A DNA stretch of 64,000 nucleotides from an uncultured bacterium (lineage in GTDB: Bacteria; Bacillota; Clostridia; Christensenellales; HGM11417), in the NCBI GenBank assembly GCA_905215695.1, contig CAJMQN010000003.1:172715-236714 (forward strand). The letters run 5' to 3'. Positions 33,300 through 42,076 of this stretch are shown piece after piece. How positions within the stretch are numbered: position 1 is the stretch's first letter; every line of letters begins with the position of its first letter. The notes below the pieces were generated by a model. It searched no databases. It saw only the letters and a program-made list of their open reading frames with translations, and was not told the DNA's origin. A program made the position numbers and the translations under genes.

Positions 33300-34625
33300 A
33301 TGAAAAAGAAAAACAAAAGTTACGGCAAGTTGTTGCTTGCGAGCGCTGTATCGGTTGTACTTTGCGCGTTCATGCTTGCGGGTACGACCTGGGCGTGGTT
33401 CACGGACAGCGTGACGAATACGGGAAACTCGATACAGGCGGGCACGCTGAAAATTTCGGCGGCTTCTGCGGAGGTTGACCCTGCGGCGTCTGAAAAGCCC
33501 TTTACGGTTGCGGGATTCAACGGCGACGCGGCGTTCGGATTCGGCGCGGCGCAGAATTTGGAATCCGCAGGACCGATGATATCCGCGCAGAATTGGGAAC
33601 CCGGGACGAGCGACGCAAAATTGCTCTCTGTGAAGAATACGGGTACGCTCGCAGCGAAGATAAATCTTCGCTTTACGGTGACGGACGGGGGGCTCGCCGA
33701 CGCGCTGTGGTTCGACTTTGTACAGGTTTCCGCGGACAACGCGGTGACGGGTACGTTTACGCGCCGCCCGATGAGCACGCTCGCCGCGTTTGCGGAAGGG
33801 ATCGAAATTCCGCTTGCCGGGGCGGGCTACGAAGTGCGTTTTCTCTTTCTCTACGGTATGAACGAAGGAGCAGGTAACGCCTATCAAAACGCTTCTTTCG
33901 AAGTTTCCGTGACGGTGCTCGCCAAGCAGATGAGCGCGGAGGTAGACGGATTCGGCGACACAATCTATGACAAAGATGCAGAATATCCGGTCACGGACGC
34001 GGTTTCCCTCAAGTCGGCATTGACTGGCGGCGGAACCGTGAATCTCAAGAGCAGTTTGATTTTGAATCCCGAAGACACTGCGTCGGCGGCAATAAATGTG
34101 CGTTCGGCGACGACTTTGAATTTAAACGGTAATAGCGTGAAGATGGATTTTGGCGCGGGAGTCAATAACTTTGCGTTCGTGAATTTGGTGGGCGGCAGAG
34201 CAGGTTTGATTGTCAACGGAGAAGGCGTGATCGATACCTACGGAACGGAGTCCGGATACTGTTTCAATGTTGCGGGGAGCTCCCGGCTGCAAAATCCGAA
34301 ACTGACCATCAACGGGGGCACTTATATCGGCACGCCGACTGCGGTTAACGTAGTATTCGGAACAGCTTATATCAACGGCGGATTTTTTGACTGCCGTCCT
34401 GTGGGCAACGTGACCGAAGATCAATACAGGTATACGCTCAACTGTGTTGATGCGAACTACGGGAGAGGCGCAACCATCATTGTGACGGGCGGTACGTTCG
34501 TCAACTTTAATCCTGCCGACAATCAGGCGGAAGGACCGAATACAAACTTTGTTGCGGACGGCTATAAAGTGATTTCCGAAACGAAAACGAACGGAGAAAT
34601 TTGGTACACGGTCGTGCCGGAATGA
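33300..34625 (+). CDS. SipW-type surface protein: TasA-like head plus short beta-helix
   Basis: A 441-residue paralogue of the preceding gene: MKKKNKSYGKLLLASAVSVVLC, then GTTWAWFTDSVTNTGNSIQAGTLKI. The TasA-like domain spans to about 205, followed by a shorter beta-helix (LNLNGNSVKMDFG, LTINGGTYIG, YINGGFFDC, IVTGGTFVNF). The start lies one base after the preceding stop, so the two are probably made together. It is the last gene of the operon and is followed by a strong terminator. Confidence 0.8.
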   Translation: MKKKNKSYGKLLLASAVSVVLCAFMLAGTTWAWFTDSVTNTGNSIQAGTLKISAASAEVDPAASEKPFTVAGFNGDAAFGFGAAQNLESAGPMISAQNWEPGTSDAKLLSVKNTGTLAAKINLRFTVTDGGLADALWFDFVQVSADNAVTGTFTRRPMSTLAAFAEGIEIPLAGAGYEVRFLFLYGMNEGAGNAYQNASFEVSVTVLAKQMSAEVDGFGDTIYDKDAEYPVTDAVSLKSALTGGGTVNLKSSLILNPEDTASAAINVRSATTLNLNGNSVKMDFGAGVNNFAFVNLVGGRAGLIVNGEGVIDTYGTESGYCFNVAGSSRLQNPKLTINGGTYIGTPTAVNVVFGTAYINGGFFDCRPVGNVTEDQYRYTLNCVDANYGRGATIIVTGGTFVNFNPADNQAEGPNTNFVADGYKVISETKTNGEIWYTVVPE

Positions 34626-34729
34626 CAATCGGACGGTTTCGGTGTGCGGAATCCTCGCAAACCCTCGCAGGTGAGACAAAACCCGGCTTGGGATTCAATG
34701 GGATTCCAATTCCGTTGAGGTTTTTGCGC

Positions 34730-34772
34730 AAAAAAGCGTGCAAAAGTTTTGACTTTTGCACGCTTTTTTATT
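34730..34772. terminator. Bidirectional terminator between convergent operons
   Basis: AAAAAAGCGTGCAAAAGT / ACTTTTGCACGCTTTTTT, 18-bp perfect arms, with T-tracts on both strands. Confidence 0.95.
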
Positions 34773-34778
34773 GTGTTT

Positions 34779-35594
34779 TCATTGCTGTCTTTTGCGGTAA
34801 AGATATTTTTCAAGAAGGGATACGAGCAGATACATGACGGCGGCGAGCACGCACAAAACGACGGTGCTTGCCATAACGAGGTCGAGTTTAAAGACCTGTC
34901 CGCCATAGACAATGAGATAGCCGAGTCCGGCTTTCGAGACGAGGTACTCGCCCATAATCGTGCCGACCCAGGACAGCCCGACGTTGATTTTCAAAACGGA
35001 CAGAAAGGCGGGCATGGAGTAGGGAATAATGAGTTTTGTCAGGATTTGAAACTTATTTGCCCCCATGGATTGAAGAAGCAGAATCTTGTTTTTATCGCAG
35101 GAAGTAAAAGCGGTGAGCATATTGATAATGGTGATGACGACGGAGATGAGAATCGCCATAAAGATAATGGCGTTTGTTCCCGCGCCGACCCAGATAATGA
35201 TAATAGGACCGAGCGCAATTTTCGGCAGGCTGTTCAAAACGACGATGTAGGGGTCGAGAACGTTCCTAAGGCGCACCGACCACCACAAAAGAATCGCGAC
35301 CGCTGTGCCGATGCAGGTGGATAGCGCAAAGCCGAGGATATTTTCATACAGCGTGACCCAGCTGTGGTACCAAAGCTCTCCGGTAGAGGCGAGTTGACCG
35401 ATCATGTTGCAGATGCGGCTCGGGCTTGACATGATAAAGGCGTCGATCCAATTCAGTCGTGCGGCAAGTTCCCACAGGAGCAGAAAAAGTATGAGAATGG
35501 AGAATCTCGCCACCATGGTAAGAATTCTGCTGTTGCGCTGTTTCTTGAGGTATCGGATGTGTTCGGCGGAAAAATCACGCTTGTTCGTCTTCAT
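34779..35594 (-). CDS. ABC transporter permease, SsuC/TauC/ThiX type
   Basis: The 271-residue ATG start at 35594 (MKTNKRDFSAE) is chosen; GTG 35606 overlaps the ribosome site. It has six membrane helices and the EAA-loop region SMGANKFQILTKLIIPYSMPAFLSVLKINVGLSWVG, typical of BPD permeases for nitrate, sulfonate, taurine or HMP. It overlaps the ATPase stop by 20 nt. No thiamine-pyrophosphate riboswitch is visible, so thiamine-precursor uptake is not favoured. Confidence 0.9.
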   Translation of the reverse strand: MKTNKRDFSAEHIRYLKKQRNSRILTMVARFSILILFLLLWELAARLNWIDAFIMSSPSRICNMIGQLASTGELWYHSWVTLYENILGFALSTCIGTAVAILLWWSVRLRNVLDPYIVVLNSLPKIALGPIIIIWVGAGTNAIIFMAILISVVITIINMLTAFTSCDKNKILLLQSMGANKFQILTKLIIPYSMPAFLSVLKINVGLSWVGTIMGEYLVSKAGLGYLIVYGGQVFKLDLVMASTVVLCVLAAVMYLLVSLLEKYLYRKRQQ

Positions 35595-36345
35595 GGCTGA
35601 TTTCACTCCAGATTTTATCGAAAGTTTTCGGGAAGGCGGCGTTTTCCCTGCGCTTGGTGGGAAGAATGCCGTCGAATTTGCATTCGTGAACGGCGCAGAG
35701 CCGCGCCGGGCGCTTGGTCAAAACGAGAATGCGGTCGCTCATGGAGATACTCTCCGAGATGTCGTGCGTGATGAGAATCGCGGTCTTCTTCTCGCTCTTA
35801 ATAATGTTATAGACGTCGTTGGTGACATTGAGACGGGTCTGATAGTCGAGCGCGGAGAAGGGTTCGTCGAGGAGCAGAATCTTCGGATTTAAAACGAGCG
35901 TGCGGATGAGCGCGACGCGCTGTTTCATGCCGCCGGAGAGTTCATTCGGATACTTGTTTCTAAACTCCCAAAGTCCGTACTTTTTGAGTAATTCATCCGC
36001 AACGGCGAGCGCCTGAGGGGTTTTGGTGTGCTGAATTTCAAGCCCGATAATGACATTCTGATAGATACTGCGCCATGGAAAGAGCTGATCTTTTTGCAGC
36101 ATATAACCAATCTCTTTGCTCGGACCGGAAATTTTCTTGCCGTCGATGGCGATCGTACCGCTCGTCGGGGGCAAAATTCCCGAAATCATGGAGAGAATGG
36201 TTGTCTTGCCACAACCCGACGGTCCGATAATCGAAATGAATTCTCCGTCATATACCTGAAAACTCAAATCCCGAACCGCGGCAATTTCGTCCGTTTTCGA
36301 GTGATAGTTCAGGGAGATGTTGTTAAAATTAAGAATTTCTTTCAT
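35575..36345 (-). CDS. ABC transporter ATP-binding protein, SsuB/TauB/ThiZ type
   Basis: A 256-residue protein with Walker A GPSGCGKTT (42-50), Q-loop MLQKDQLFPW, signature LSGGMKQR, Walker B ILLLDEPFSALD and H-loop ITHDISESISMSDRI. It is the middle gene of the three-gene importer and is coupled to the permease by overlap. A hairpin lies between it and the binding-protein gene. Confidence 0.93.
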   Translation of the reverse strand: MKEILNFNNISLNYHSKTDEIAAVRDLSFQVYDGEFISIIGPSGCGKTTILSMISGILPPTSGTIAIDGKKISGPSKEIGYMLQKDQLFPWRSIYQNVIIGLEIQHTKTPQALAVADELLKKYGLWEFRNKYPNELSGGMKQRVALIRTLVLNPKILLLDEPFSALDYQTRLNVTNDVYNIIKSEKKTAILITHDISESISMSDRILVLTKRPARLCAVHECKFDGILPTKRRENAAFPKTFDKIWSEISHEDEQA

Positions 36346-36420
36346 TTGTAAACTCCAGAAAAAAGGGTATTCGTATATACAACAGTATATGCGGAAAGGT
36401 TCCGATTTGCTAAATGAGAA

Positions 36421-36445
36421 ACGGAGCGGCGAAGAGCCGCTCCGT
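36421..36445. terminator. Hairpin between binding-protein and ATPase genes
   Basis: ACGGAGCGGC / GCCGCTCCGT with a T-run on the plus strand only. On the transcribed minus strand it has no clear T-tract. It may stabilise the binding-protein mRNA or partly terminate. Confidence 0.5.
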
Positions 36446-36459
36446 TTTTTTTTGCGGTT

Positions 36460-37449
36460 TTATTCCTGCATAATCTTCTGTGCGAAACTGTTGTCGATCA
36501 ATTTGGAAAATTCGACTCTTGTTTCAAGCTCGCCGGCATTCTCCATAATGGTCTGAAGTTTGTTGAAACTCTCTTCGGTCATGACGGGATTTTTCATCCA
36601 AGCGTCGATTCTGCGATAGGAGAGAACCGAAGTTTTAACGTCCTCCTTGGAGAATCCGGCAAAATGCGGCAGAAGTTTTTCGGCGATAAAATCAACGTCC
36701 GCGGTCTCGATATAGGTCTGCGCTCTATAGACGGCGCGCAGAAATTTTTCGATAATATCGGGGTTTTTCTCGATATAGCTCTGTTTCGCCATATAGCAAG
36801 TATAGGGGACTTCGCCGCCGTACTCGCCGATTGACGCGACGATGTGCCCTTTGCCCTGACGCACGACGTCAGAGGCGGTTGGCTCGAAGAGCGCGACATA
36901 GTCGTCCGTTCCGCCGAGGAATGCGCCCGCCATATTATTGAAACTCGTACTCGTATCGAAGGTGATATTTTCGCCTTCGAAATATCCCTTTTGATTGAAT
37001 ACGTATTGCAGCGTCATAAAGGGAACGCCGCCCTTTCTTCCCGCGATAACGCTCTTTCCCTCGAGTCCGGTGAAATCGAAATCAGGTTCCTCATTGCGGG
37101 AGACCAAAAACGCGCCGTCCCGCTTTGTGACCTGTCCGAAGACCTTTACGTAGTCCGTTTTGCCTTCAAGATAGACGTAAATTGCAGCTTCGGGTCCCAT
37201 GAGTCCGATATCCGCGCCGTTTGAGAGGAGCGCCGCCATGGATTTGTCCGCGCCGCCGCCGTTGGTCAGCTCGATTTCGAGACCCTCTTCCTCAAAGTAG
37301 CCCATCTCCATCGCAAGGTACTGCGGCGCATAGAAAATCGAGTGCGTCACCTCGTTCAGGCGGATCTTGTTCTTGTCATTTCCGCCGCACCCCGTCAGGC
37401 ATAGACCCAACATCATGGCGGAGAGGACAATTGTGATTGCTTTCTTCAT
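36460..37449 (-). CDS. ABC transporter substrate-binding lipoprotein, NMT1/SsuA-like
   Basis: The start MKKAITIVLSAMMLGLC follows GGAGGTAAT; the longer frame from 37524 lacks a ribosome site. Lipobox LTGC at about 20-23, then GGNDKNKIRLNEVTHSIFYAPQYLAMEMGYFEEEGLEIELTNGGGADKSMAAL, typical of NMT1/THI5/SsuA-like binding proteins. The 329-residue length is normal. It delivers its ligand to the ATPase-permease pair. The ligand is unknown: aliphatic sulfonate, nitrate-like or HMP-like molecules are alternatives. Confidence 0.9.
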   Translation of the reverse strand: MKKAITIVLSAMMLGLCLTGCGGNDKNKIRLNEVTHSIFYAPQYLAMEMGYFEEEGLEIELTNGGGADKSMAALLSNGADIGLMGPEAAIYVYLEGKTDYVKVFGQVTKRDGAFLVSRNEEPDFDFTGLEGKSVIAGRKGGVPFMTLQYVFNQKGYFEGENITFDTSTSFNNMAGAFLGGTDDYVALFEPTASDVVRQGKGHIVASIGEYGGEVPYTCYMAKQSYIEKNPDIIEKFLRAVYRAQTYIETADVDFIAEKLLPHFAGFSKEDVKTSVLSYRRIDAWMKNPVMTEESFNKLQTIMENAGELETRVEFSKLIDNSFAQKIMQE

Positions 37450-37547
37450 ATTACCTCCGTTTTTCGCTTGGTTTGATTCCCGCTGCCGGGGCGTGGGGAA
37501 CCGATATAATAACAGTTTATTCATCCGCGTCGGATATTGCTAAATGT

Positions 37548-37647
37548 TTTACTAAAAACTTGAAGTGTGATATAATGTACCCGAGAAATGCTTGAACCCG
37601 AAGGGCTCAAGGGCATTTCGACGGGCATTACATCATTATGATATAAT
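37548..37647 (+). promoter_or_regulatory. Promoter region of the 37681-valS operon
   Basis: TTTACT (37548-37553), 17 bp, TATAAT (37571-37576) with an extended TGA. A second extended -10 TGATATAAT ends at 37647. Between them lies a bulged hairpin (37585-37619) with arms GAAATGCTTGAACCC / GGGCTCAAGGGCATTTC and no T-run. It is not a T-box: no T-box sequence or specifier domain is seen. Confidence 0.6.
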
Positions 37648-37680
37648 GATTTGGCAATATTGCATTTCGGAGGGAATCTC

Positions 37681-37914
37681 TTGCAACTTCTCGTTCTCGG
37701 CGCGGAATTTTTCGCCAATCTCCAAAAATGGAACGTCATCGTCGCACTCGTTCTCGCAGTGGCGGCTTTTGTTCTCATGCTGTTCGCCAATAAGATTGTG
37801 GCAAAACTCTTCTCGGACAGGAACAAAGAGGAACAGCTCTCCGCTTCGCTTAAAATCAAGGTGGTCTGCGCGGTCGTTGCCGTCTGCGCTTGCCTCTTGG
37901 CGGTTTTATTTTAA
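37681..37914 (+). CDS. Small two-helix membrane protein (77 aa)
   Basis: TTG start at 37681, 6 nt after GGAGGG; an in-frame ATG-like start at 37651 overlaps the promoter. The product starts MQLLVLGAEFFANLQKWN and has two hydrophobic helices (about 14-32 and 55-77) joined by a basic/acidic loop (KLFSDRNKEEQLSASLKIK). It lies 34 nt before valS on the same transcript. I do not recognise a family. Confidence 0.6.
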   Translation: MQLLVLGAEFFANLQKWNVIVALVLAVAAFVLMLFANKIVAKLFSDRNKEEQLSASLKIKVVCAVVAVCACLLAVLF

Positions 37915-37948
37915 TTCGTTTATCAGGGAAAAAAGGAGCTTTTTTACT

Positions 37949-40573
37949 ATGGAAATGGCAAAGACGTACGACCCGAAATCCTTTGAAAAGAGGATCTATC
38001 AGAATTGGGTGGACAAAAAGTATTTTCACGCGGAGGCAGATCCCGACAAGACGCCCTTCACCATCGTGATTCCGCCCCCCAATATCACGGGTCAGCTCCA
38101 TATGGGTCACGCGCTTAACCACAGCATACAGGACGCGATTATCCGCTTTAAGAGAATGCAGGGGTATTGCGCGCTTTGGCTTCCCGGTACCGACCACGCC
38201 TCTATTGCGACGGAGGTCAAAATCGTCGAGGATATGGCGAAGGACGGCTTGACCAAAAACGACCTCGGACGGGAAAAGTTTTTGGAGCGCGCTTTCGAAT
38301 GGAAGGCGAAGTACGGCGGCAGAATCATCGAACAGATGAAATGTCTCGGGAACTCCTGCGATTGGGACAGACTCGCTTTTACCATGGACGAAGGGTGTTC
38401 CAAGGCGGTGAAACACGTCTTTGTCGATTTGTACAACAAAGGTCTTATCTATCGCGGGGATCGGATTATCAACTGGTGTCCGAGCTGCCGCACCGCGATT
38501 TCGGACGCGGAGGTGGACTATGCCGAGCAGGATTCTTTCTTCTGGCACATCCGCTATACCTCGCCGGACGGAAAGCACGAAGTCATCGTCGCGACCACGC
38601 GTCCCGAGACCATGCTCGGTGATACCGCGGTCGCAGTACACCCCGACGACGAACGGTATCGCGAACTCGTCGGAAAGACGCTTGTCCTGCCTCTCGTCGG
38701 GCGGGAAATTCCCGTTGTGGCGGATTCCTATGTGGACAAAGAATTCGGCACTGGCGCGGTCAAGATTACGCCCGCGCACGACCCCAATGACTTCGAGGTC
38801 GGGCTCCGGCACAATCTCGAGGTGATCCGCGTCATGGACGACGGCGGCGTCATCAATGAGAAGGGGGGCAAGTACTGCGGTCTCGACCGTTTCGAGGCGA
38901 GAAAACGTATCGTCGAGGACCTCAAGGCTTGCGGCGCGCTCGTGAAAATCGAGCCGCATAAGCACAATGTCGGCTCCTGTTATCGTTGTAAGACCACCAT
39001 TGAGCCCATCGTCTCTAAGCAGTGGTTTGTCAAGATGAAACCTCTCGCCGAGCCCGCTATCGAGGCGGTACGGGACAAGTCTGTCAAGTTTATTCCCAAG
39101 CGTTTTGAGAAAATCTATTATAACTGGATGGAGAATATCCGCGACTGGTGTATCTCCCGTCAGCTCTGGTGGGGGCATCGTATTCCCGCGTACTACTGCG
39201 AGGATTGCGGGCACATGGAGGTTTCGGAGACGGACGTTTTCACCTGCCCGAAGTGCGGAAGCAAAAAGATTCATCAGGACGAGGACGTTTTGGATACCTG
39301 GTTCTCTTCGGCGCTGTGGCCCTTCTCCACGCTCGGGTTTCCCGAAAATACCGCTGACCTCAACTATTTCTATCCGACGGACGTCCTTGTGACCGCCTAC
39401 GATATTATTTTCTTCTGGGTGGCGCGCATGATCTTCTCGGGCATTGAGCACATGCACAAGGTGCCCTTCCGCGACGTGCTCATGACGGGACTCGTTCGGG
39501 ACAAATACGGGCGCAAGATGTCTAAATCCCTCGGGAATGGAATCGACCCCTTGGAGGTCATCGAACAATACGGCGCGGACACTCTGCGTTTTGCGCTCCT
39601 CAACGGTACAGCCGCGGGAGGGGACACACGGTACTCGGAGGAGAAGATCGAGGGGTGCCGCAACTTCATGAACAAACTTTGGAACGCGTCCCGCTTTGTC
39701 AATATGAATCTCGAGGGGCACAAGCTCCGCGGGGTGGAGGAGTGCAAGCTCGACGTTTCGGATAAGTGGATTTTGAAAAAGCTCAACGACACCGTGCGAT
39801 ACGTGACGGCAAAACAGGAGAAGTATGAGTTTGGCGCGTCCGGCGCGAAGCTCTACGATTTCGTGTGGTCGGATTTCTGCGACTGGTACATTGAGATGGC
39901 GAAACCCGTGCTGTACGGAGAGAGTGAGCGGGCGCGGGAGGACAAACTCTCCGTTCTGCTGTACGTCCTCAAGACCGTCTTGAAACTTCTGCATCCCTTT
40001 ATTCCGTTCATCACCGAAGAGATCTATCAGAGCGTGCCGCACTGCTCGGAGAGCATTATGATTTCCGAGTATCCGACCTATAACAAGAAGTTCAATTTCG
40101 TGCAGAAGGCGCGGAGCATGGAGAATGTCATGGAACTCATCCGGGGCGTCCGAAACCTTCGGCAGGAGATGAACGTCTCCGTCGGCAAGCGTACCCGGCT
40201 GTATATTGTGCCGCTCAAGGACAAGGCGAGTTTTACGGAGTGCCTGTCCTATATCGAGAAGTTGAGCTTTGCGAGCGAAGTGAAATTTGTCGGTTCCAAA
40301 GAGGAAATTTGTGAAAAGACAGTCGCTTTGCTCACGCCGACGGCAGAGGTCTATGTCGCGCTCGGCGACCTCGTGGACACCGAAAAGGAGCGCGCAAGGC
40401 TGGAAGGCGAGTGCAAGAACGCGCGGGCGGAACTTGCGCGGGCGCAGGGAAAACTTGCGAACAAGGGCTTTACGGATAAAGCTCCCCGCAATCTTGTCGA
40501 GGCGGAGGAAGAGAAGGTCAAAAAATTTACCGAACTCCTCTCCAATCTCGAGGAAAAGCTGGCGAAACTGTAA
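37949..40573 (+). CDS. valS: Valyl-tRNA synthetase
   Basis: The 874-residue protein starts MEMAKTYDPKSFEKRIYQNW after AAAAGGAG. It has the class I signature HMGH (in QLHMGHALNHSIQD), the editing (CP1) domain with TTRPETMLGDTAVAVHP, and zinc-binding-like CEDCGHMEV/CPKCGSKK. KMSKSLGNG follows (about 523-531), and an anticodon-binding domain and a C-terminal coiled-coil arm (ERARLEGECKNARAELARA...) close the protein. It charges tRNA-Val and edits Thr. Confidence 0.98.
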   Translation: MEMAKTYDPKSFEKRIYQNWVDKKYFHAEADPDKTPFTIVIPPPNITGQLHMGHALNHSIQDAIIRFKRMQGYCALWLPGTDHASIATEVKIVEDMAKDGLTKNDLGREKFLERAFEWKAKYGGRIIEQMKCLGNSCDWDRLAFTMDEGCSKAVKHVFVDLYNKGLIYRGDRIINWCPSCRTAISDAEVDYAEQDSFFWHIRYTSPDGKHEVIVATTRPETMLGDTAVAVHPDDERYRELVGKTLVLPLVGREIPVVADSYVDKEFGTGAVKITPAHDPNDFEVGLRHNLEVIRVMDDGGVINEKGGKYCGLDRFEARKRIVEDLKACGALVKIEPHKHNVGSCYRCKTTIEPIVSKQWFVKMKPLAEPAIEAVRDKSVKFIPKRFEKIYYNWMENIRDWCISRQLWWGHRIPAYYCEDCGHMEVSETDVFTCPKCGSKKIHQDEDVLDTWFSSALWPFSTLGFPENTADLNYFYPTDVLVTAYDIIFFWVARMIFSGIEHMHKVPFRDVLMTGLVRDKYGRKMSKSLGNGIDPLEVIEQYGADTLRFALLNGTAAGGDTRYSEEKIEGCRNFMNKLWNASRFVNMNLEGHKLRGVEECKLDVSDKWILKKLNDTVRYVTAKQEKYEFGASGAKLYDFVWSDFCDWYIEMAKPVLYGESERAREDKLSVLLYVLKTVLKLLHPFIPFITEEIYQSVPHCSESIMISEYPTYNKKFNFVQKARSMENVMELIRGVRNLRQEMNVSVGKRTRLYIVPLKDKASFTECLSYIEKLSFASEVKFVGSKEEICEKTVALLTPTAEVYVALGDLVDTEKERARLEGECKNARAELARAQGKLANKGFTDKAPRNLVEAEEEKVKKFTELLSNLEEKLAKL

Positions 40574-40595
40574 ATCGTTTTTTCGGAGGGGAAAG

Positions 40596-41327
40596 ATGGA
40601 CGTTCTGATTTTCGGAGGTCAGAGCAATATGCAGGGGCAGACGGAAAGTCTGCCCGAAGAAGCGCCGGTCGGTGGTGCGTTTGAATATCTCTATGAAACG
40701 GACGCGTTTCGTCCGCTTGCGCACCCTGTGGGGGAAAATTTCGGTGAACTTTTGCTCGCGGCGCACGAGGGACACGGGTCTTTGGTTCCGTCCTTTTGCC
40801 GCGCCTACCGCGAGGCGTGCGGGGAAGAGGTTGCCGCCATTCATGCCGCCAAGGGAGCCACGACCATTGCGGACTGGCATCCGAACGGGGAACGTTATGC
40901 GTTCGCGCTCAAAAAGATTTGCGCGGGGATTTCTGCGGCAAAACGGCTTGGAGAACTGCGAAAAATCTATTATATTTGGTTGCAGGGAGAGAGTGACGCG
41001 ATAGAGGGGCGTTCTGAAGAGGAATATCTTCGCGCCCTCGTCGAATATAAAAACGCGCTGATGCGGGATACGGGAATTCAGAAATTCGGAATGATCCGCG
41101 TGGGGTATTTCGTAAACGATGAGCGGGATCTCGCGATAATGCGGGCGCAGGAGCGCGCGGTTCGGGAGGATAAGGACTTTGTCATGCTGACCCGCCTGAC
41201 AGAAGAATTTTCCCGGGATGCGCAGTTTCTGAATCCCTTTGCGCCGGGACACTACAACAATCGTGCGATGGAGCTTTTGGGCAGGGACGCGGGGCAAACG
41301 CTCGGGAAACTGCGGAGTGAGCCGTGA
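40596..41327 (+). CDS. Sialate O-acetylesterase-domain (SASA, SGNH-type) protein
   Basis: Start ATG 40596 after GGAGGGG, 243 residues. Opening MDVLIFGGQSNMQGQ holds the catalytic serine in GQSNMQG, followed by the substrate-binding WLQGESDA. Near the C-terminus PGHYNN supplies the catalytic His region. These match carbohydrate acetylesterases of the SASA family. No signal peptide is visible, so it may act in the cytoplasm on imported acetylated sugars. It is coupled to the next gene by overlap. Confidence 0.85.
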   Translation: MDVLIFGGQSNMQGQTESLPEEAPVGGAFEYLYETDAFRPLAHPVGENFGELLLAAHEGHGSLVPSFCRAYREACGEEVAAIHAAKGATTIADWHPNGERYAFALKKICAGISAAKRLGELRKIYYIWLQGESDAIEGRSEEEYLRALVEYKNALMRDTGIQKFGMIRVGYFVNDERDLAIMRAQERAVREDKDFVMLTRLTEEFSRDAQFLNPFAPGHYNNRAMELLGRDAGQTLGKLRSEP

Positions 41328-41842
41328 TTGTCGAAGTCGTAGAGTATCGCCCGGAATGGGCGGAGGAATTTCGTCAAGAGACGGAAAAGCTCCGCGCGGT
41401 CTTGGGGCGGGAGCTTGTGGAAATATTTCATATCGGAAGCACAGCAGTGCCGGGACTCAGCGCAAAGCCCATTATCGACCTCATGCCCGTGGTTAGAAAT
41501 CTCTCCGCGGCGGACGAGAAGAGAAGTGCGTTCGAGGCGCTTGGATATGAATACCTTGGGGAATTCGGGATTCCCGGAAGACGGTATATGCGCAAGGGCG
41601 GGGAACACCGCACGCATCAGGCGCATATCTTCGCAGAGGGGGACAAGAACAATATTTTGCGGCATCTCGCGGTGCGGGACTATCTTCGCGCACACCCGAA
41701 AGAGGCGGCGGCTTACGGCGCGCTCAAGATCGAACTCGCCGGTAAATTTCCGCGGGATATTGAGGGGTACTGCGACGGAAAGGATGAGTTCGTGAAGGCG
41801 CTCGAGAGGCGCGCGCTCAAATGGGCGGGCGAGAAAATATAG
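41324..41842 (+). CDS. GrpB/UPF0157 nucleotidyltransferase-fold protein
   Basis: GTG start overlapping the previous stop (GTGA). The 172-residue product has the GrpB pattern: VVEYRPEWAEEFRQE, then HIGSTAVPGLSAKPIIDLMPVV (GS...D-x-x nucleotidyltransferase core), and a late HIFAEGDKNNILRHLAVRDYLRAHP. Members are associated with coenzyme A or dephospho-CoA-like folds and with unknown transferases. The specific reaction is not known. Confidence 0.88.
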   Translation: MIVEVVEYRPEWAEEFRQETEKLRAVLGRELVEIFHIGSTAVPGLSAKPIIDLMPVVRNLSAADEKRSAFEALGYEYLGEFGIPGRRYMRKGGEHRTHQAHIFAEGDKNNILRHLAVRDYLRAHPKEAAAYGALKIELAGKFPRDIEGYCDGKDEFVKALERRALKWAGEKI

Positions 41843-41843
41843 A

Positions 41844-41875
41844 AGCCCGGTGCGAAGGCATCGGGCTTTTTCTTT
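41844..41875 (+). terminator. Terminator of valS operon
   Basis: AAGCCCGGTGC / GCATCGGGCTT with 4-nt loop, then TTTTCTTTT. Confidence 0.9.
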
Positions 41876-42035
41876 TGTCAGCGAAAAAAATAGTGGACGC
41901 GACAGGCACTTGGATTGCGAATTCGGTCAATTTAATTCTTTCACAAGACAGCTATTTTTAATAATGGTAAAATAGTAAATACAATATTGCGATAAATAAG
42001 CACAATTCTTCATTCCATTTTTCGGGTGCAGTATT

Positions 42036-42041
42036 TATAAT
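42036..42041 (+). promoter_or_regulatory. Likely -10 box of the phosphoesterase operon
   Basis: TATAAT at 42036-42041 with a poor -35 (TTCCAT, 42013-42018). It puts the transcript start near 42048, about 30 nt before the left copy of the paired element. The stretch 41876-42012 is AT-rich with no gene seen. Confidence 0.5.
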
Positions 42042-42076
42042 AGATACATAAGCCGGGAGGCGGTCTTGCCTTCGTA

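Noticed and set aside
37450..37600. TPP riboswitch before the NMT1-like binding protein
   Set aside because: No thi-box sequence was found on the minus strand upstream of 37449.
37585..37619. T-box riboswitch before valS
   Set aside because: A single bulged hairpin without T-box sequence or antiterminator; does not fit.
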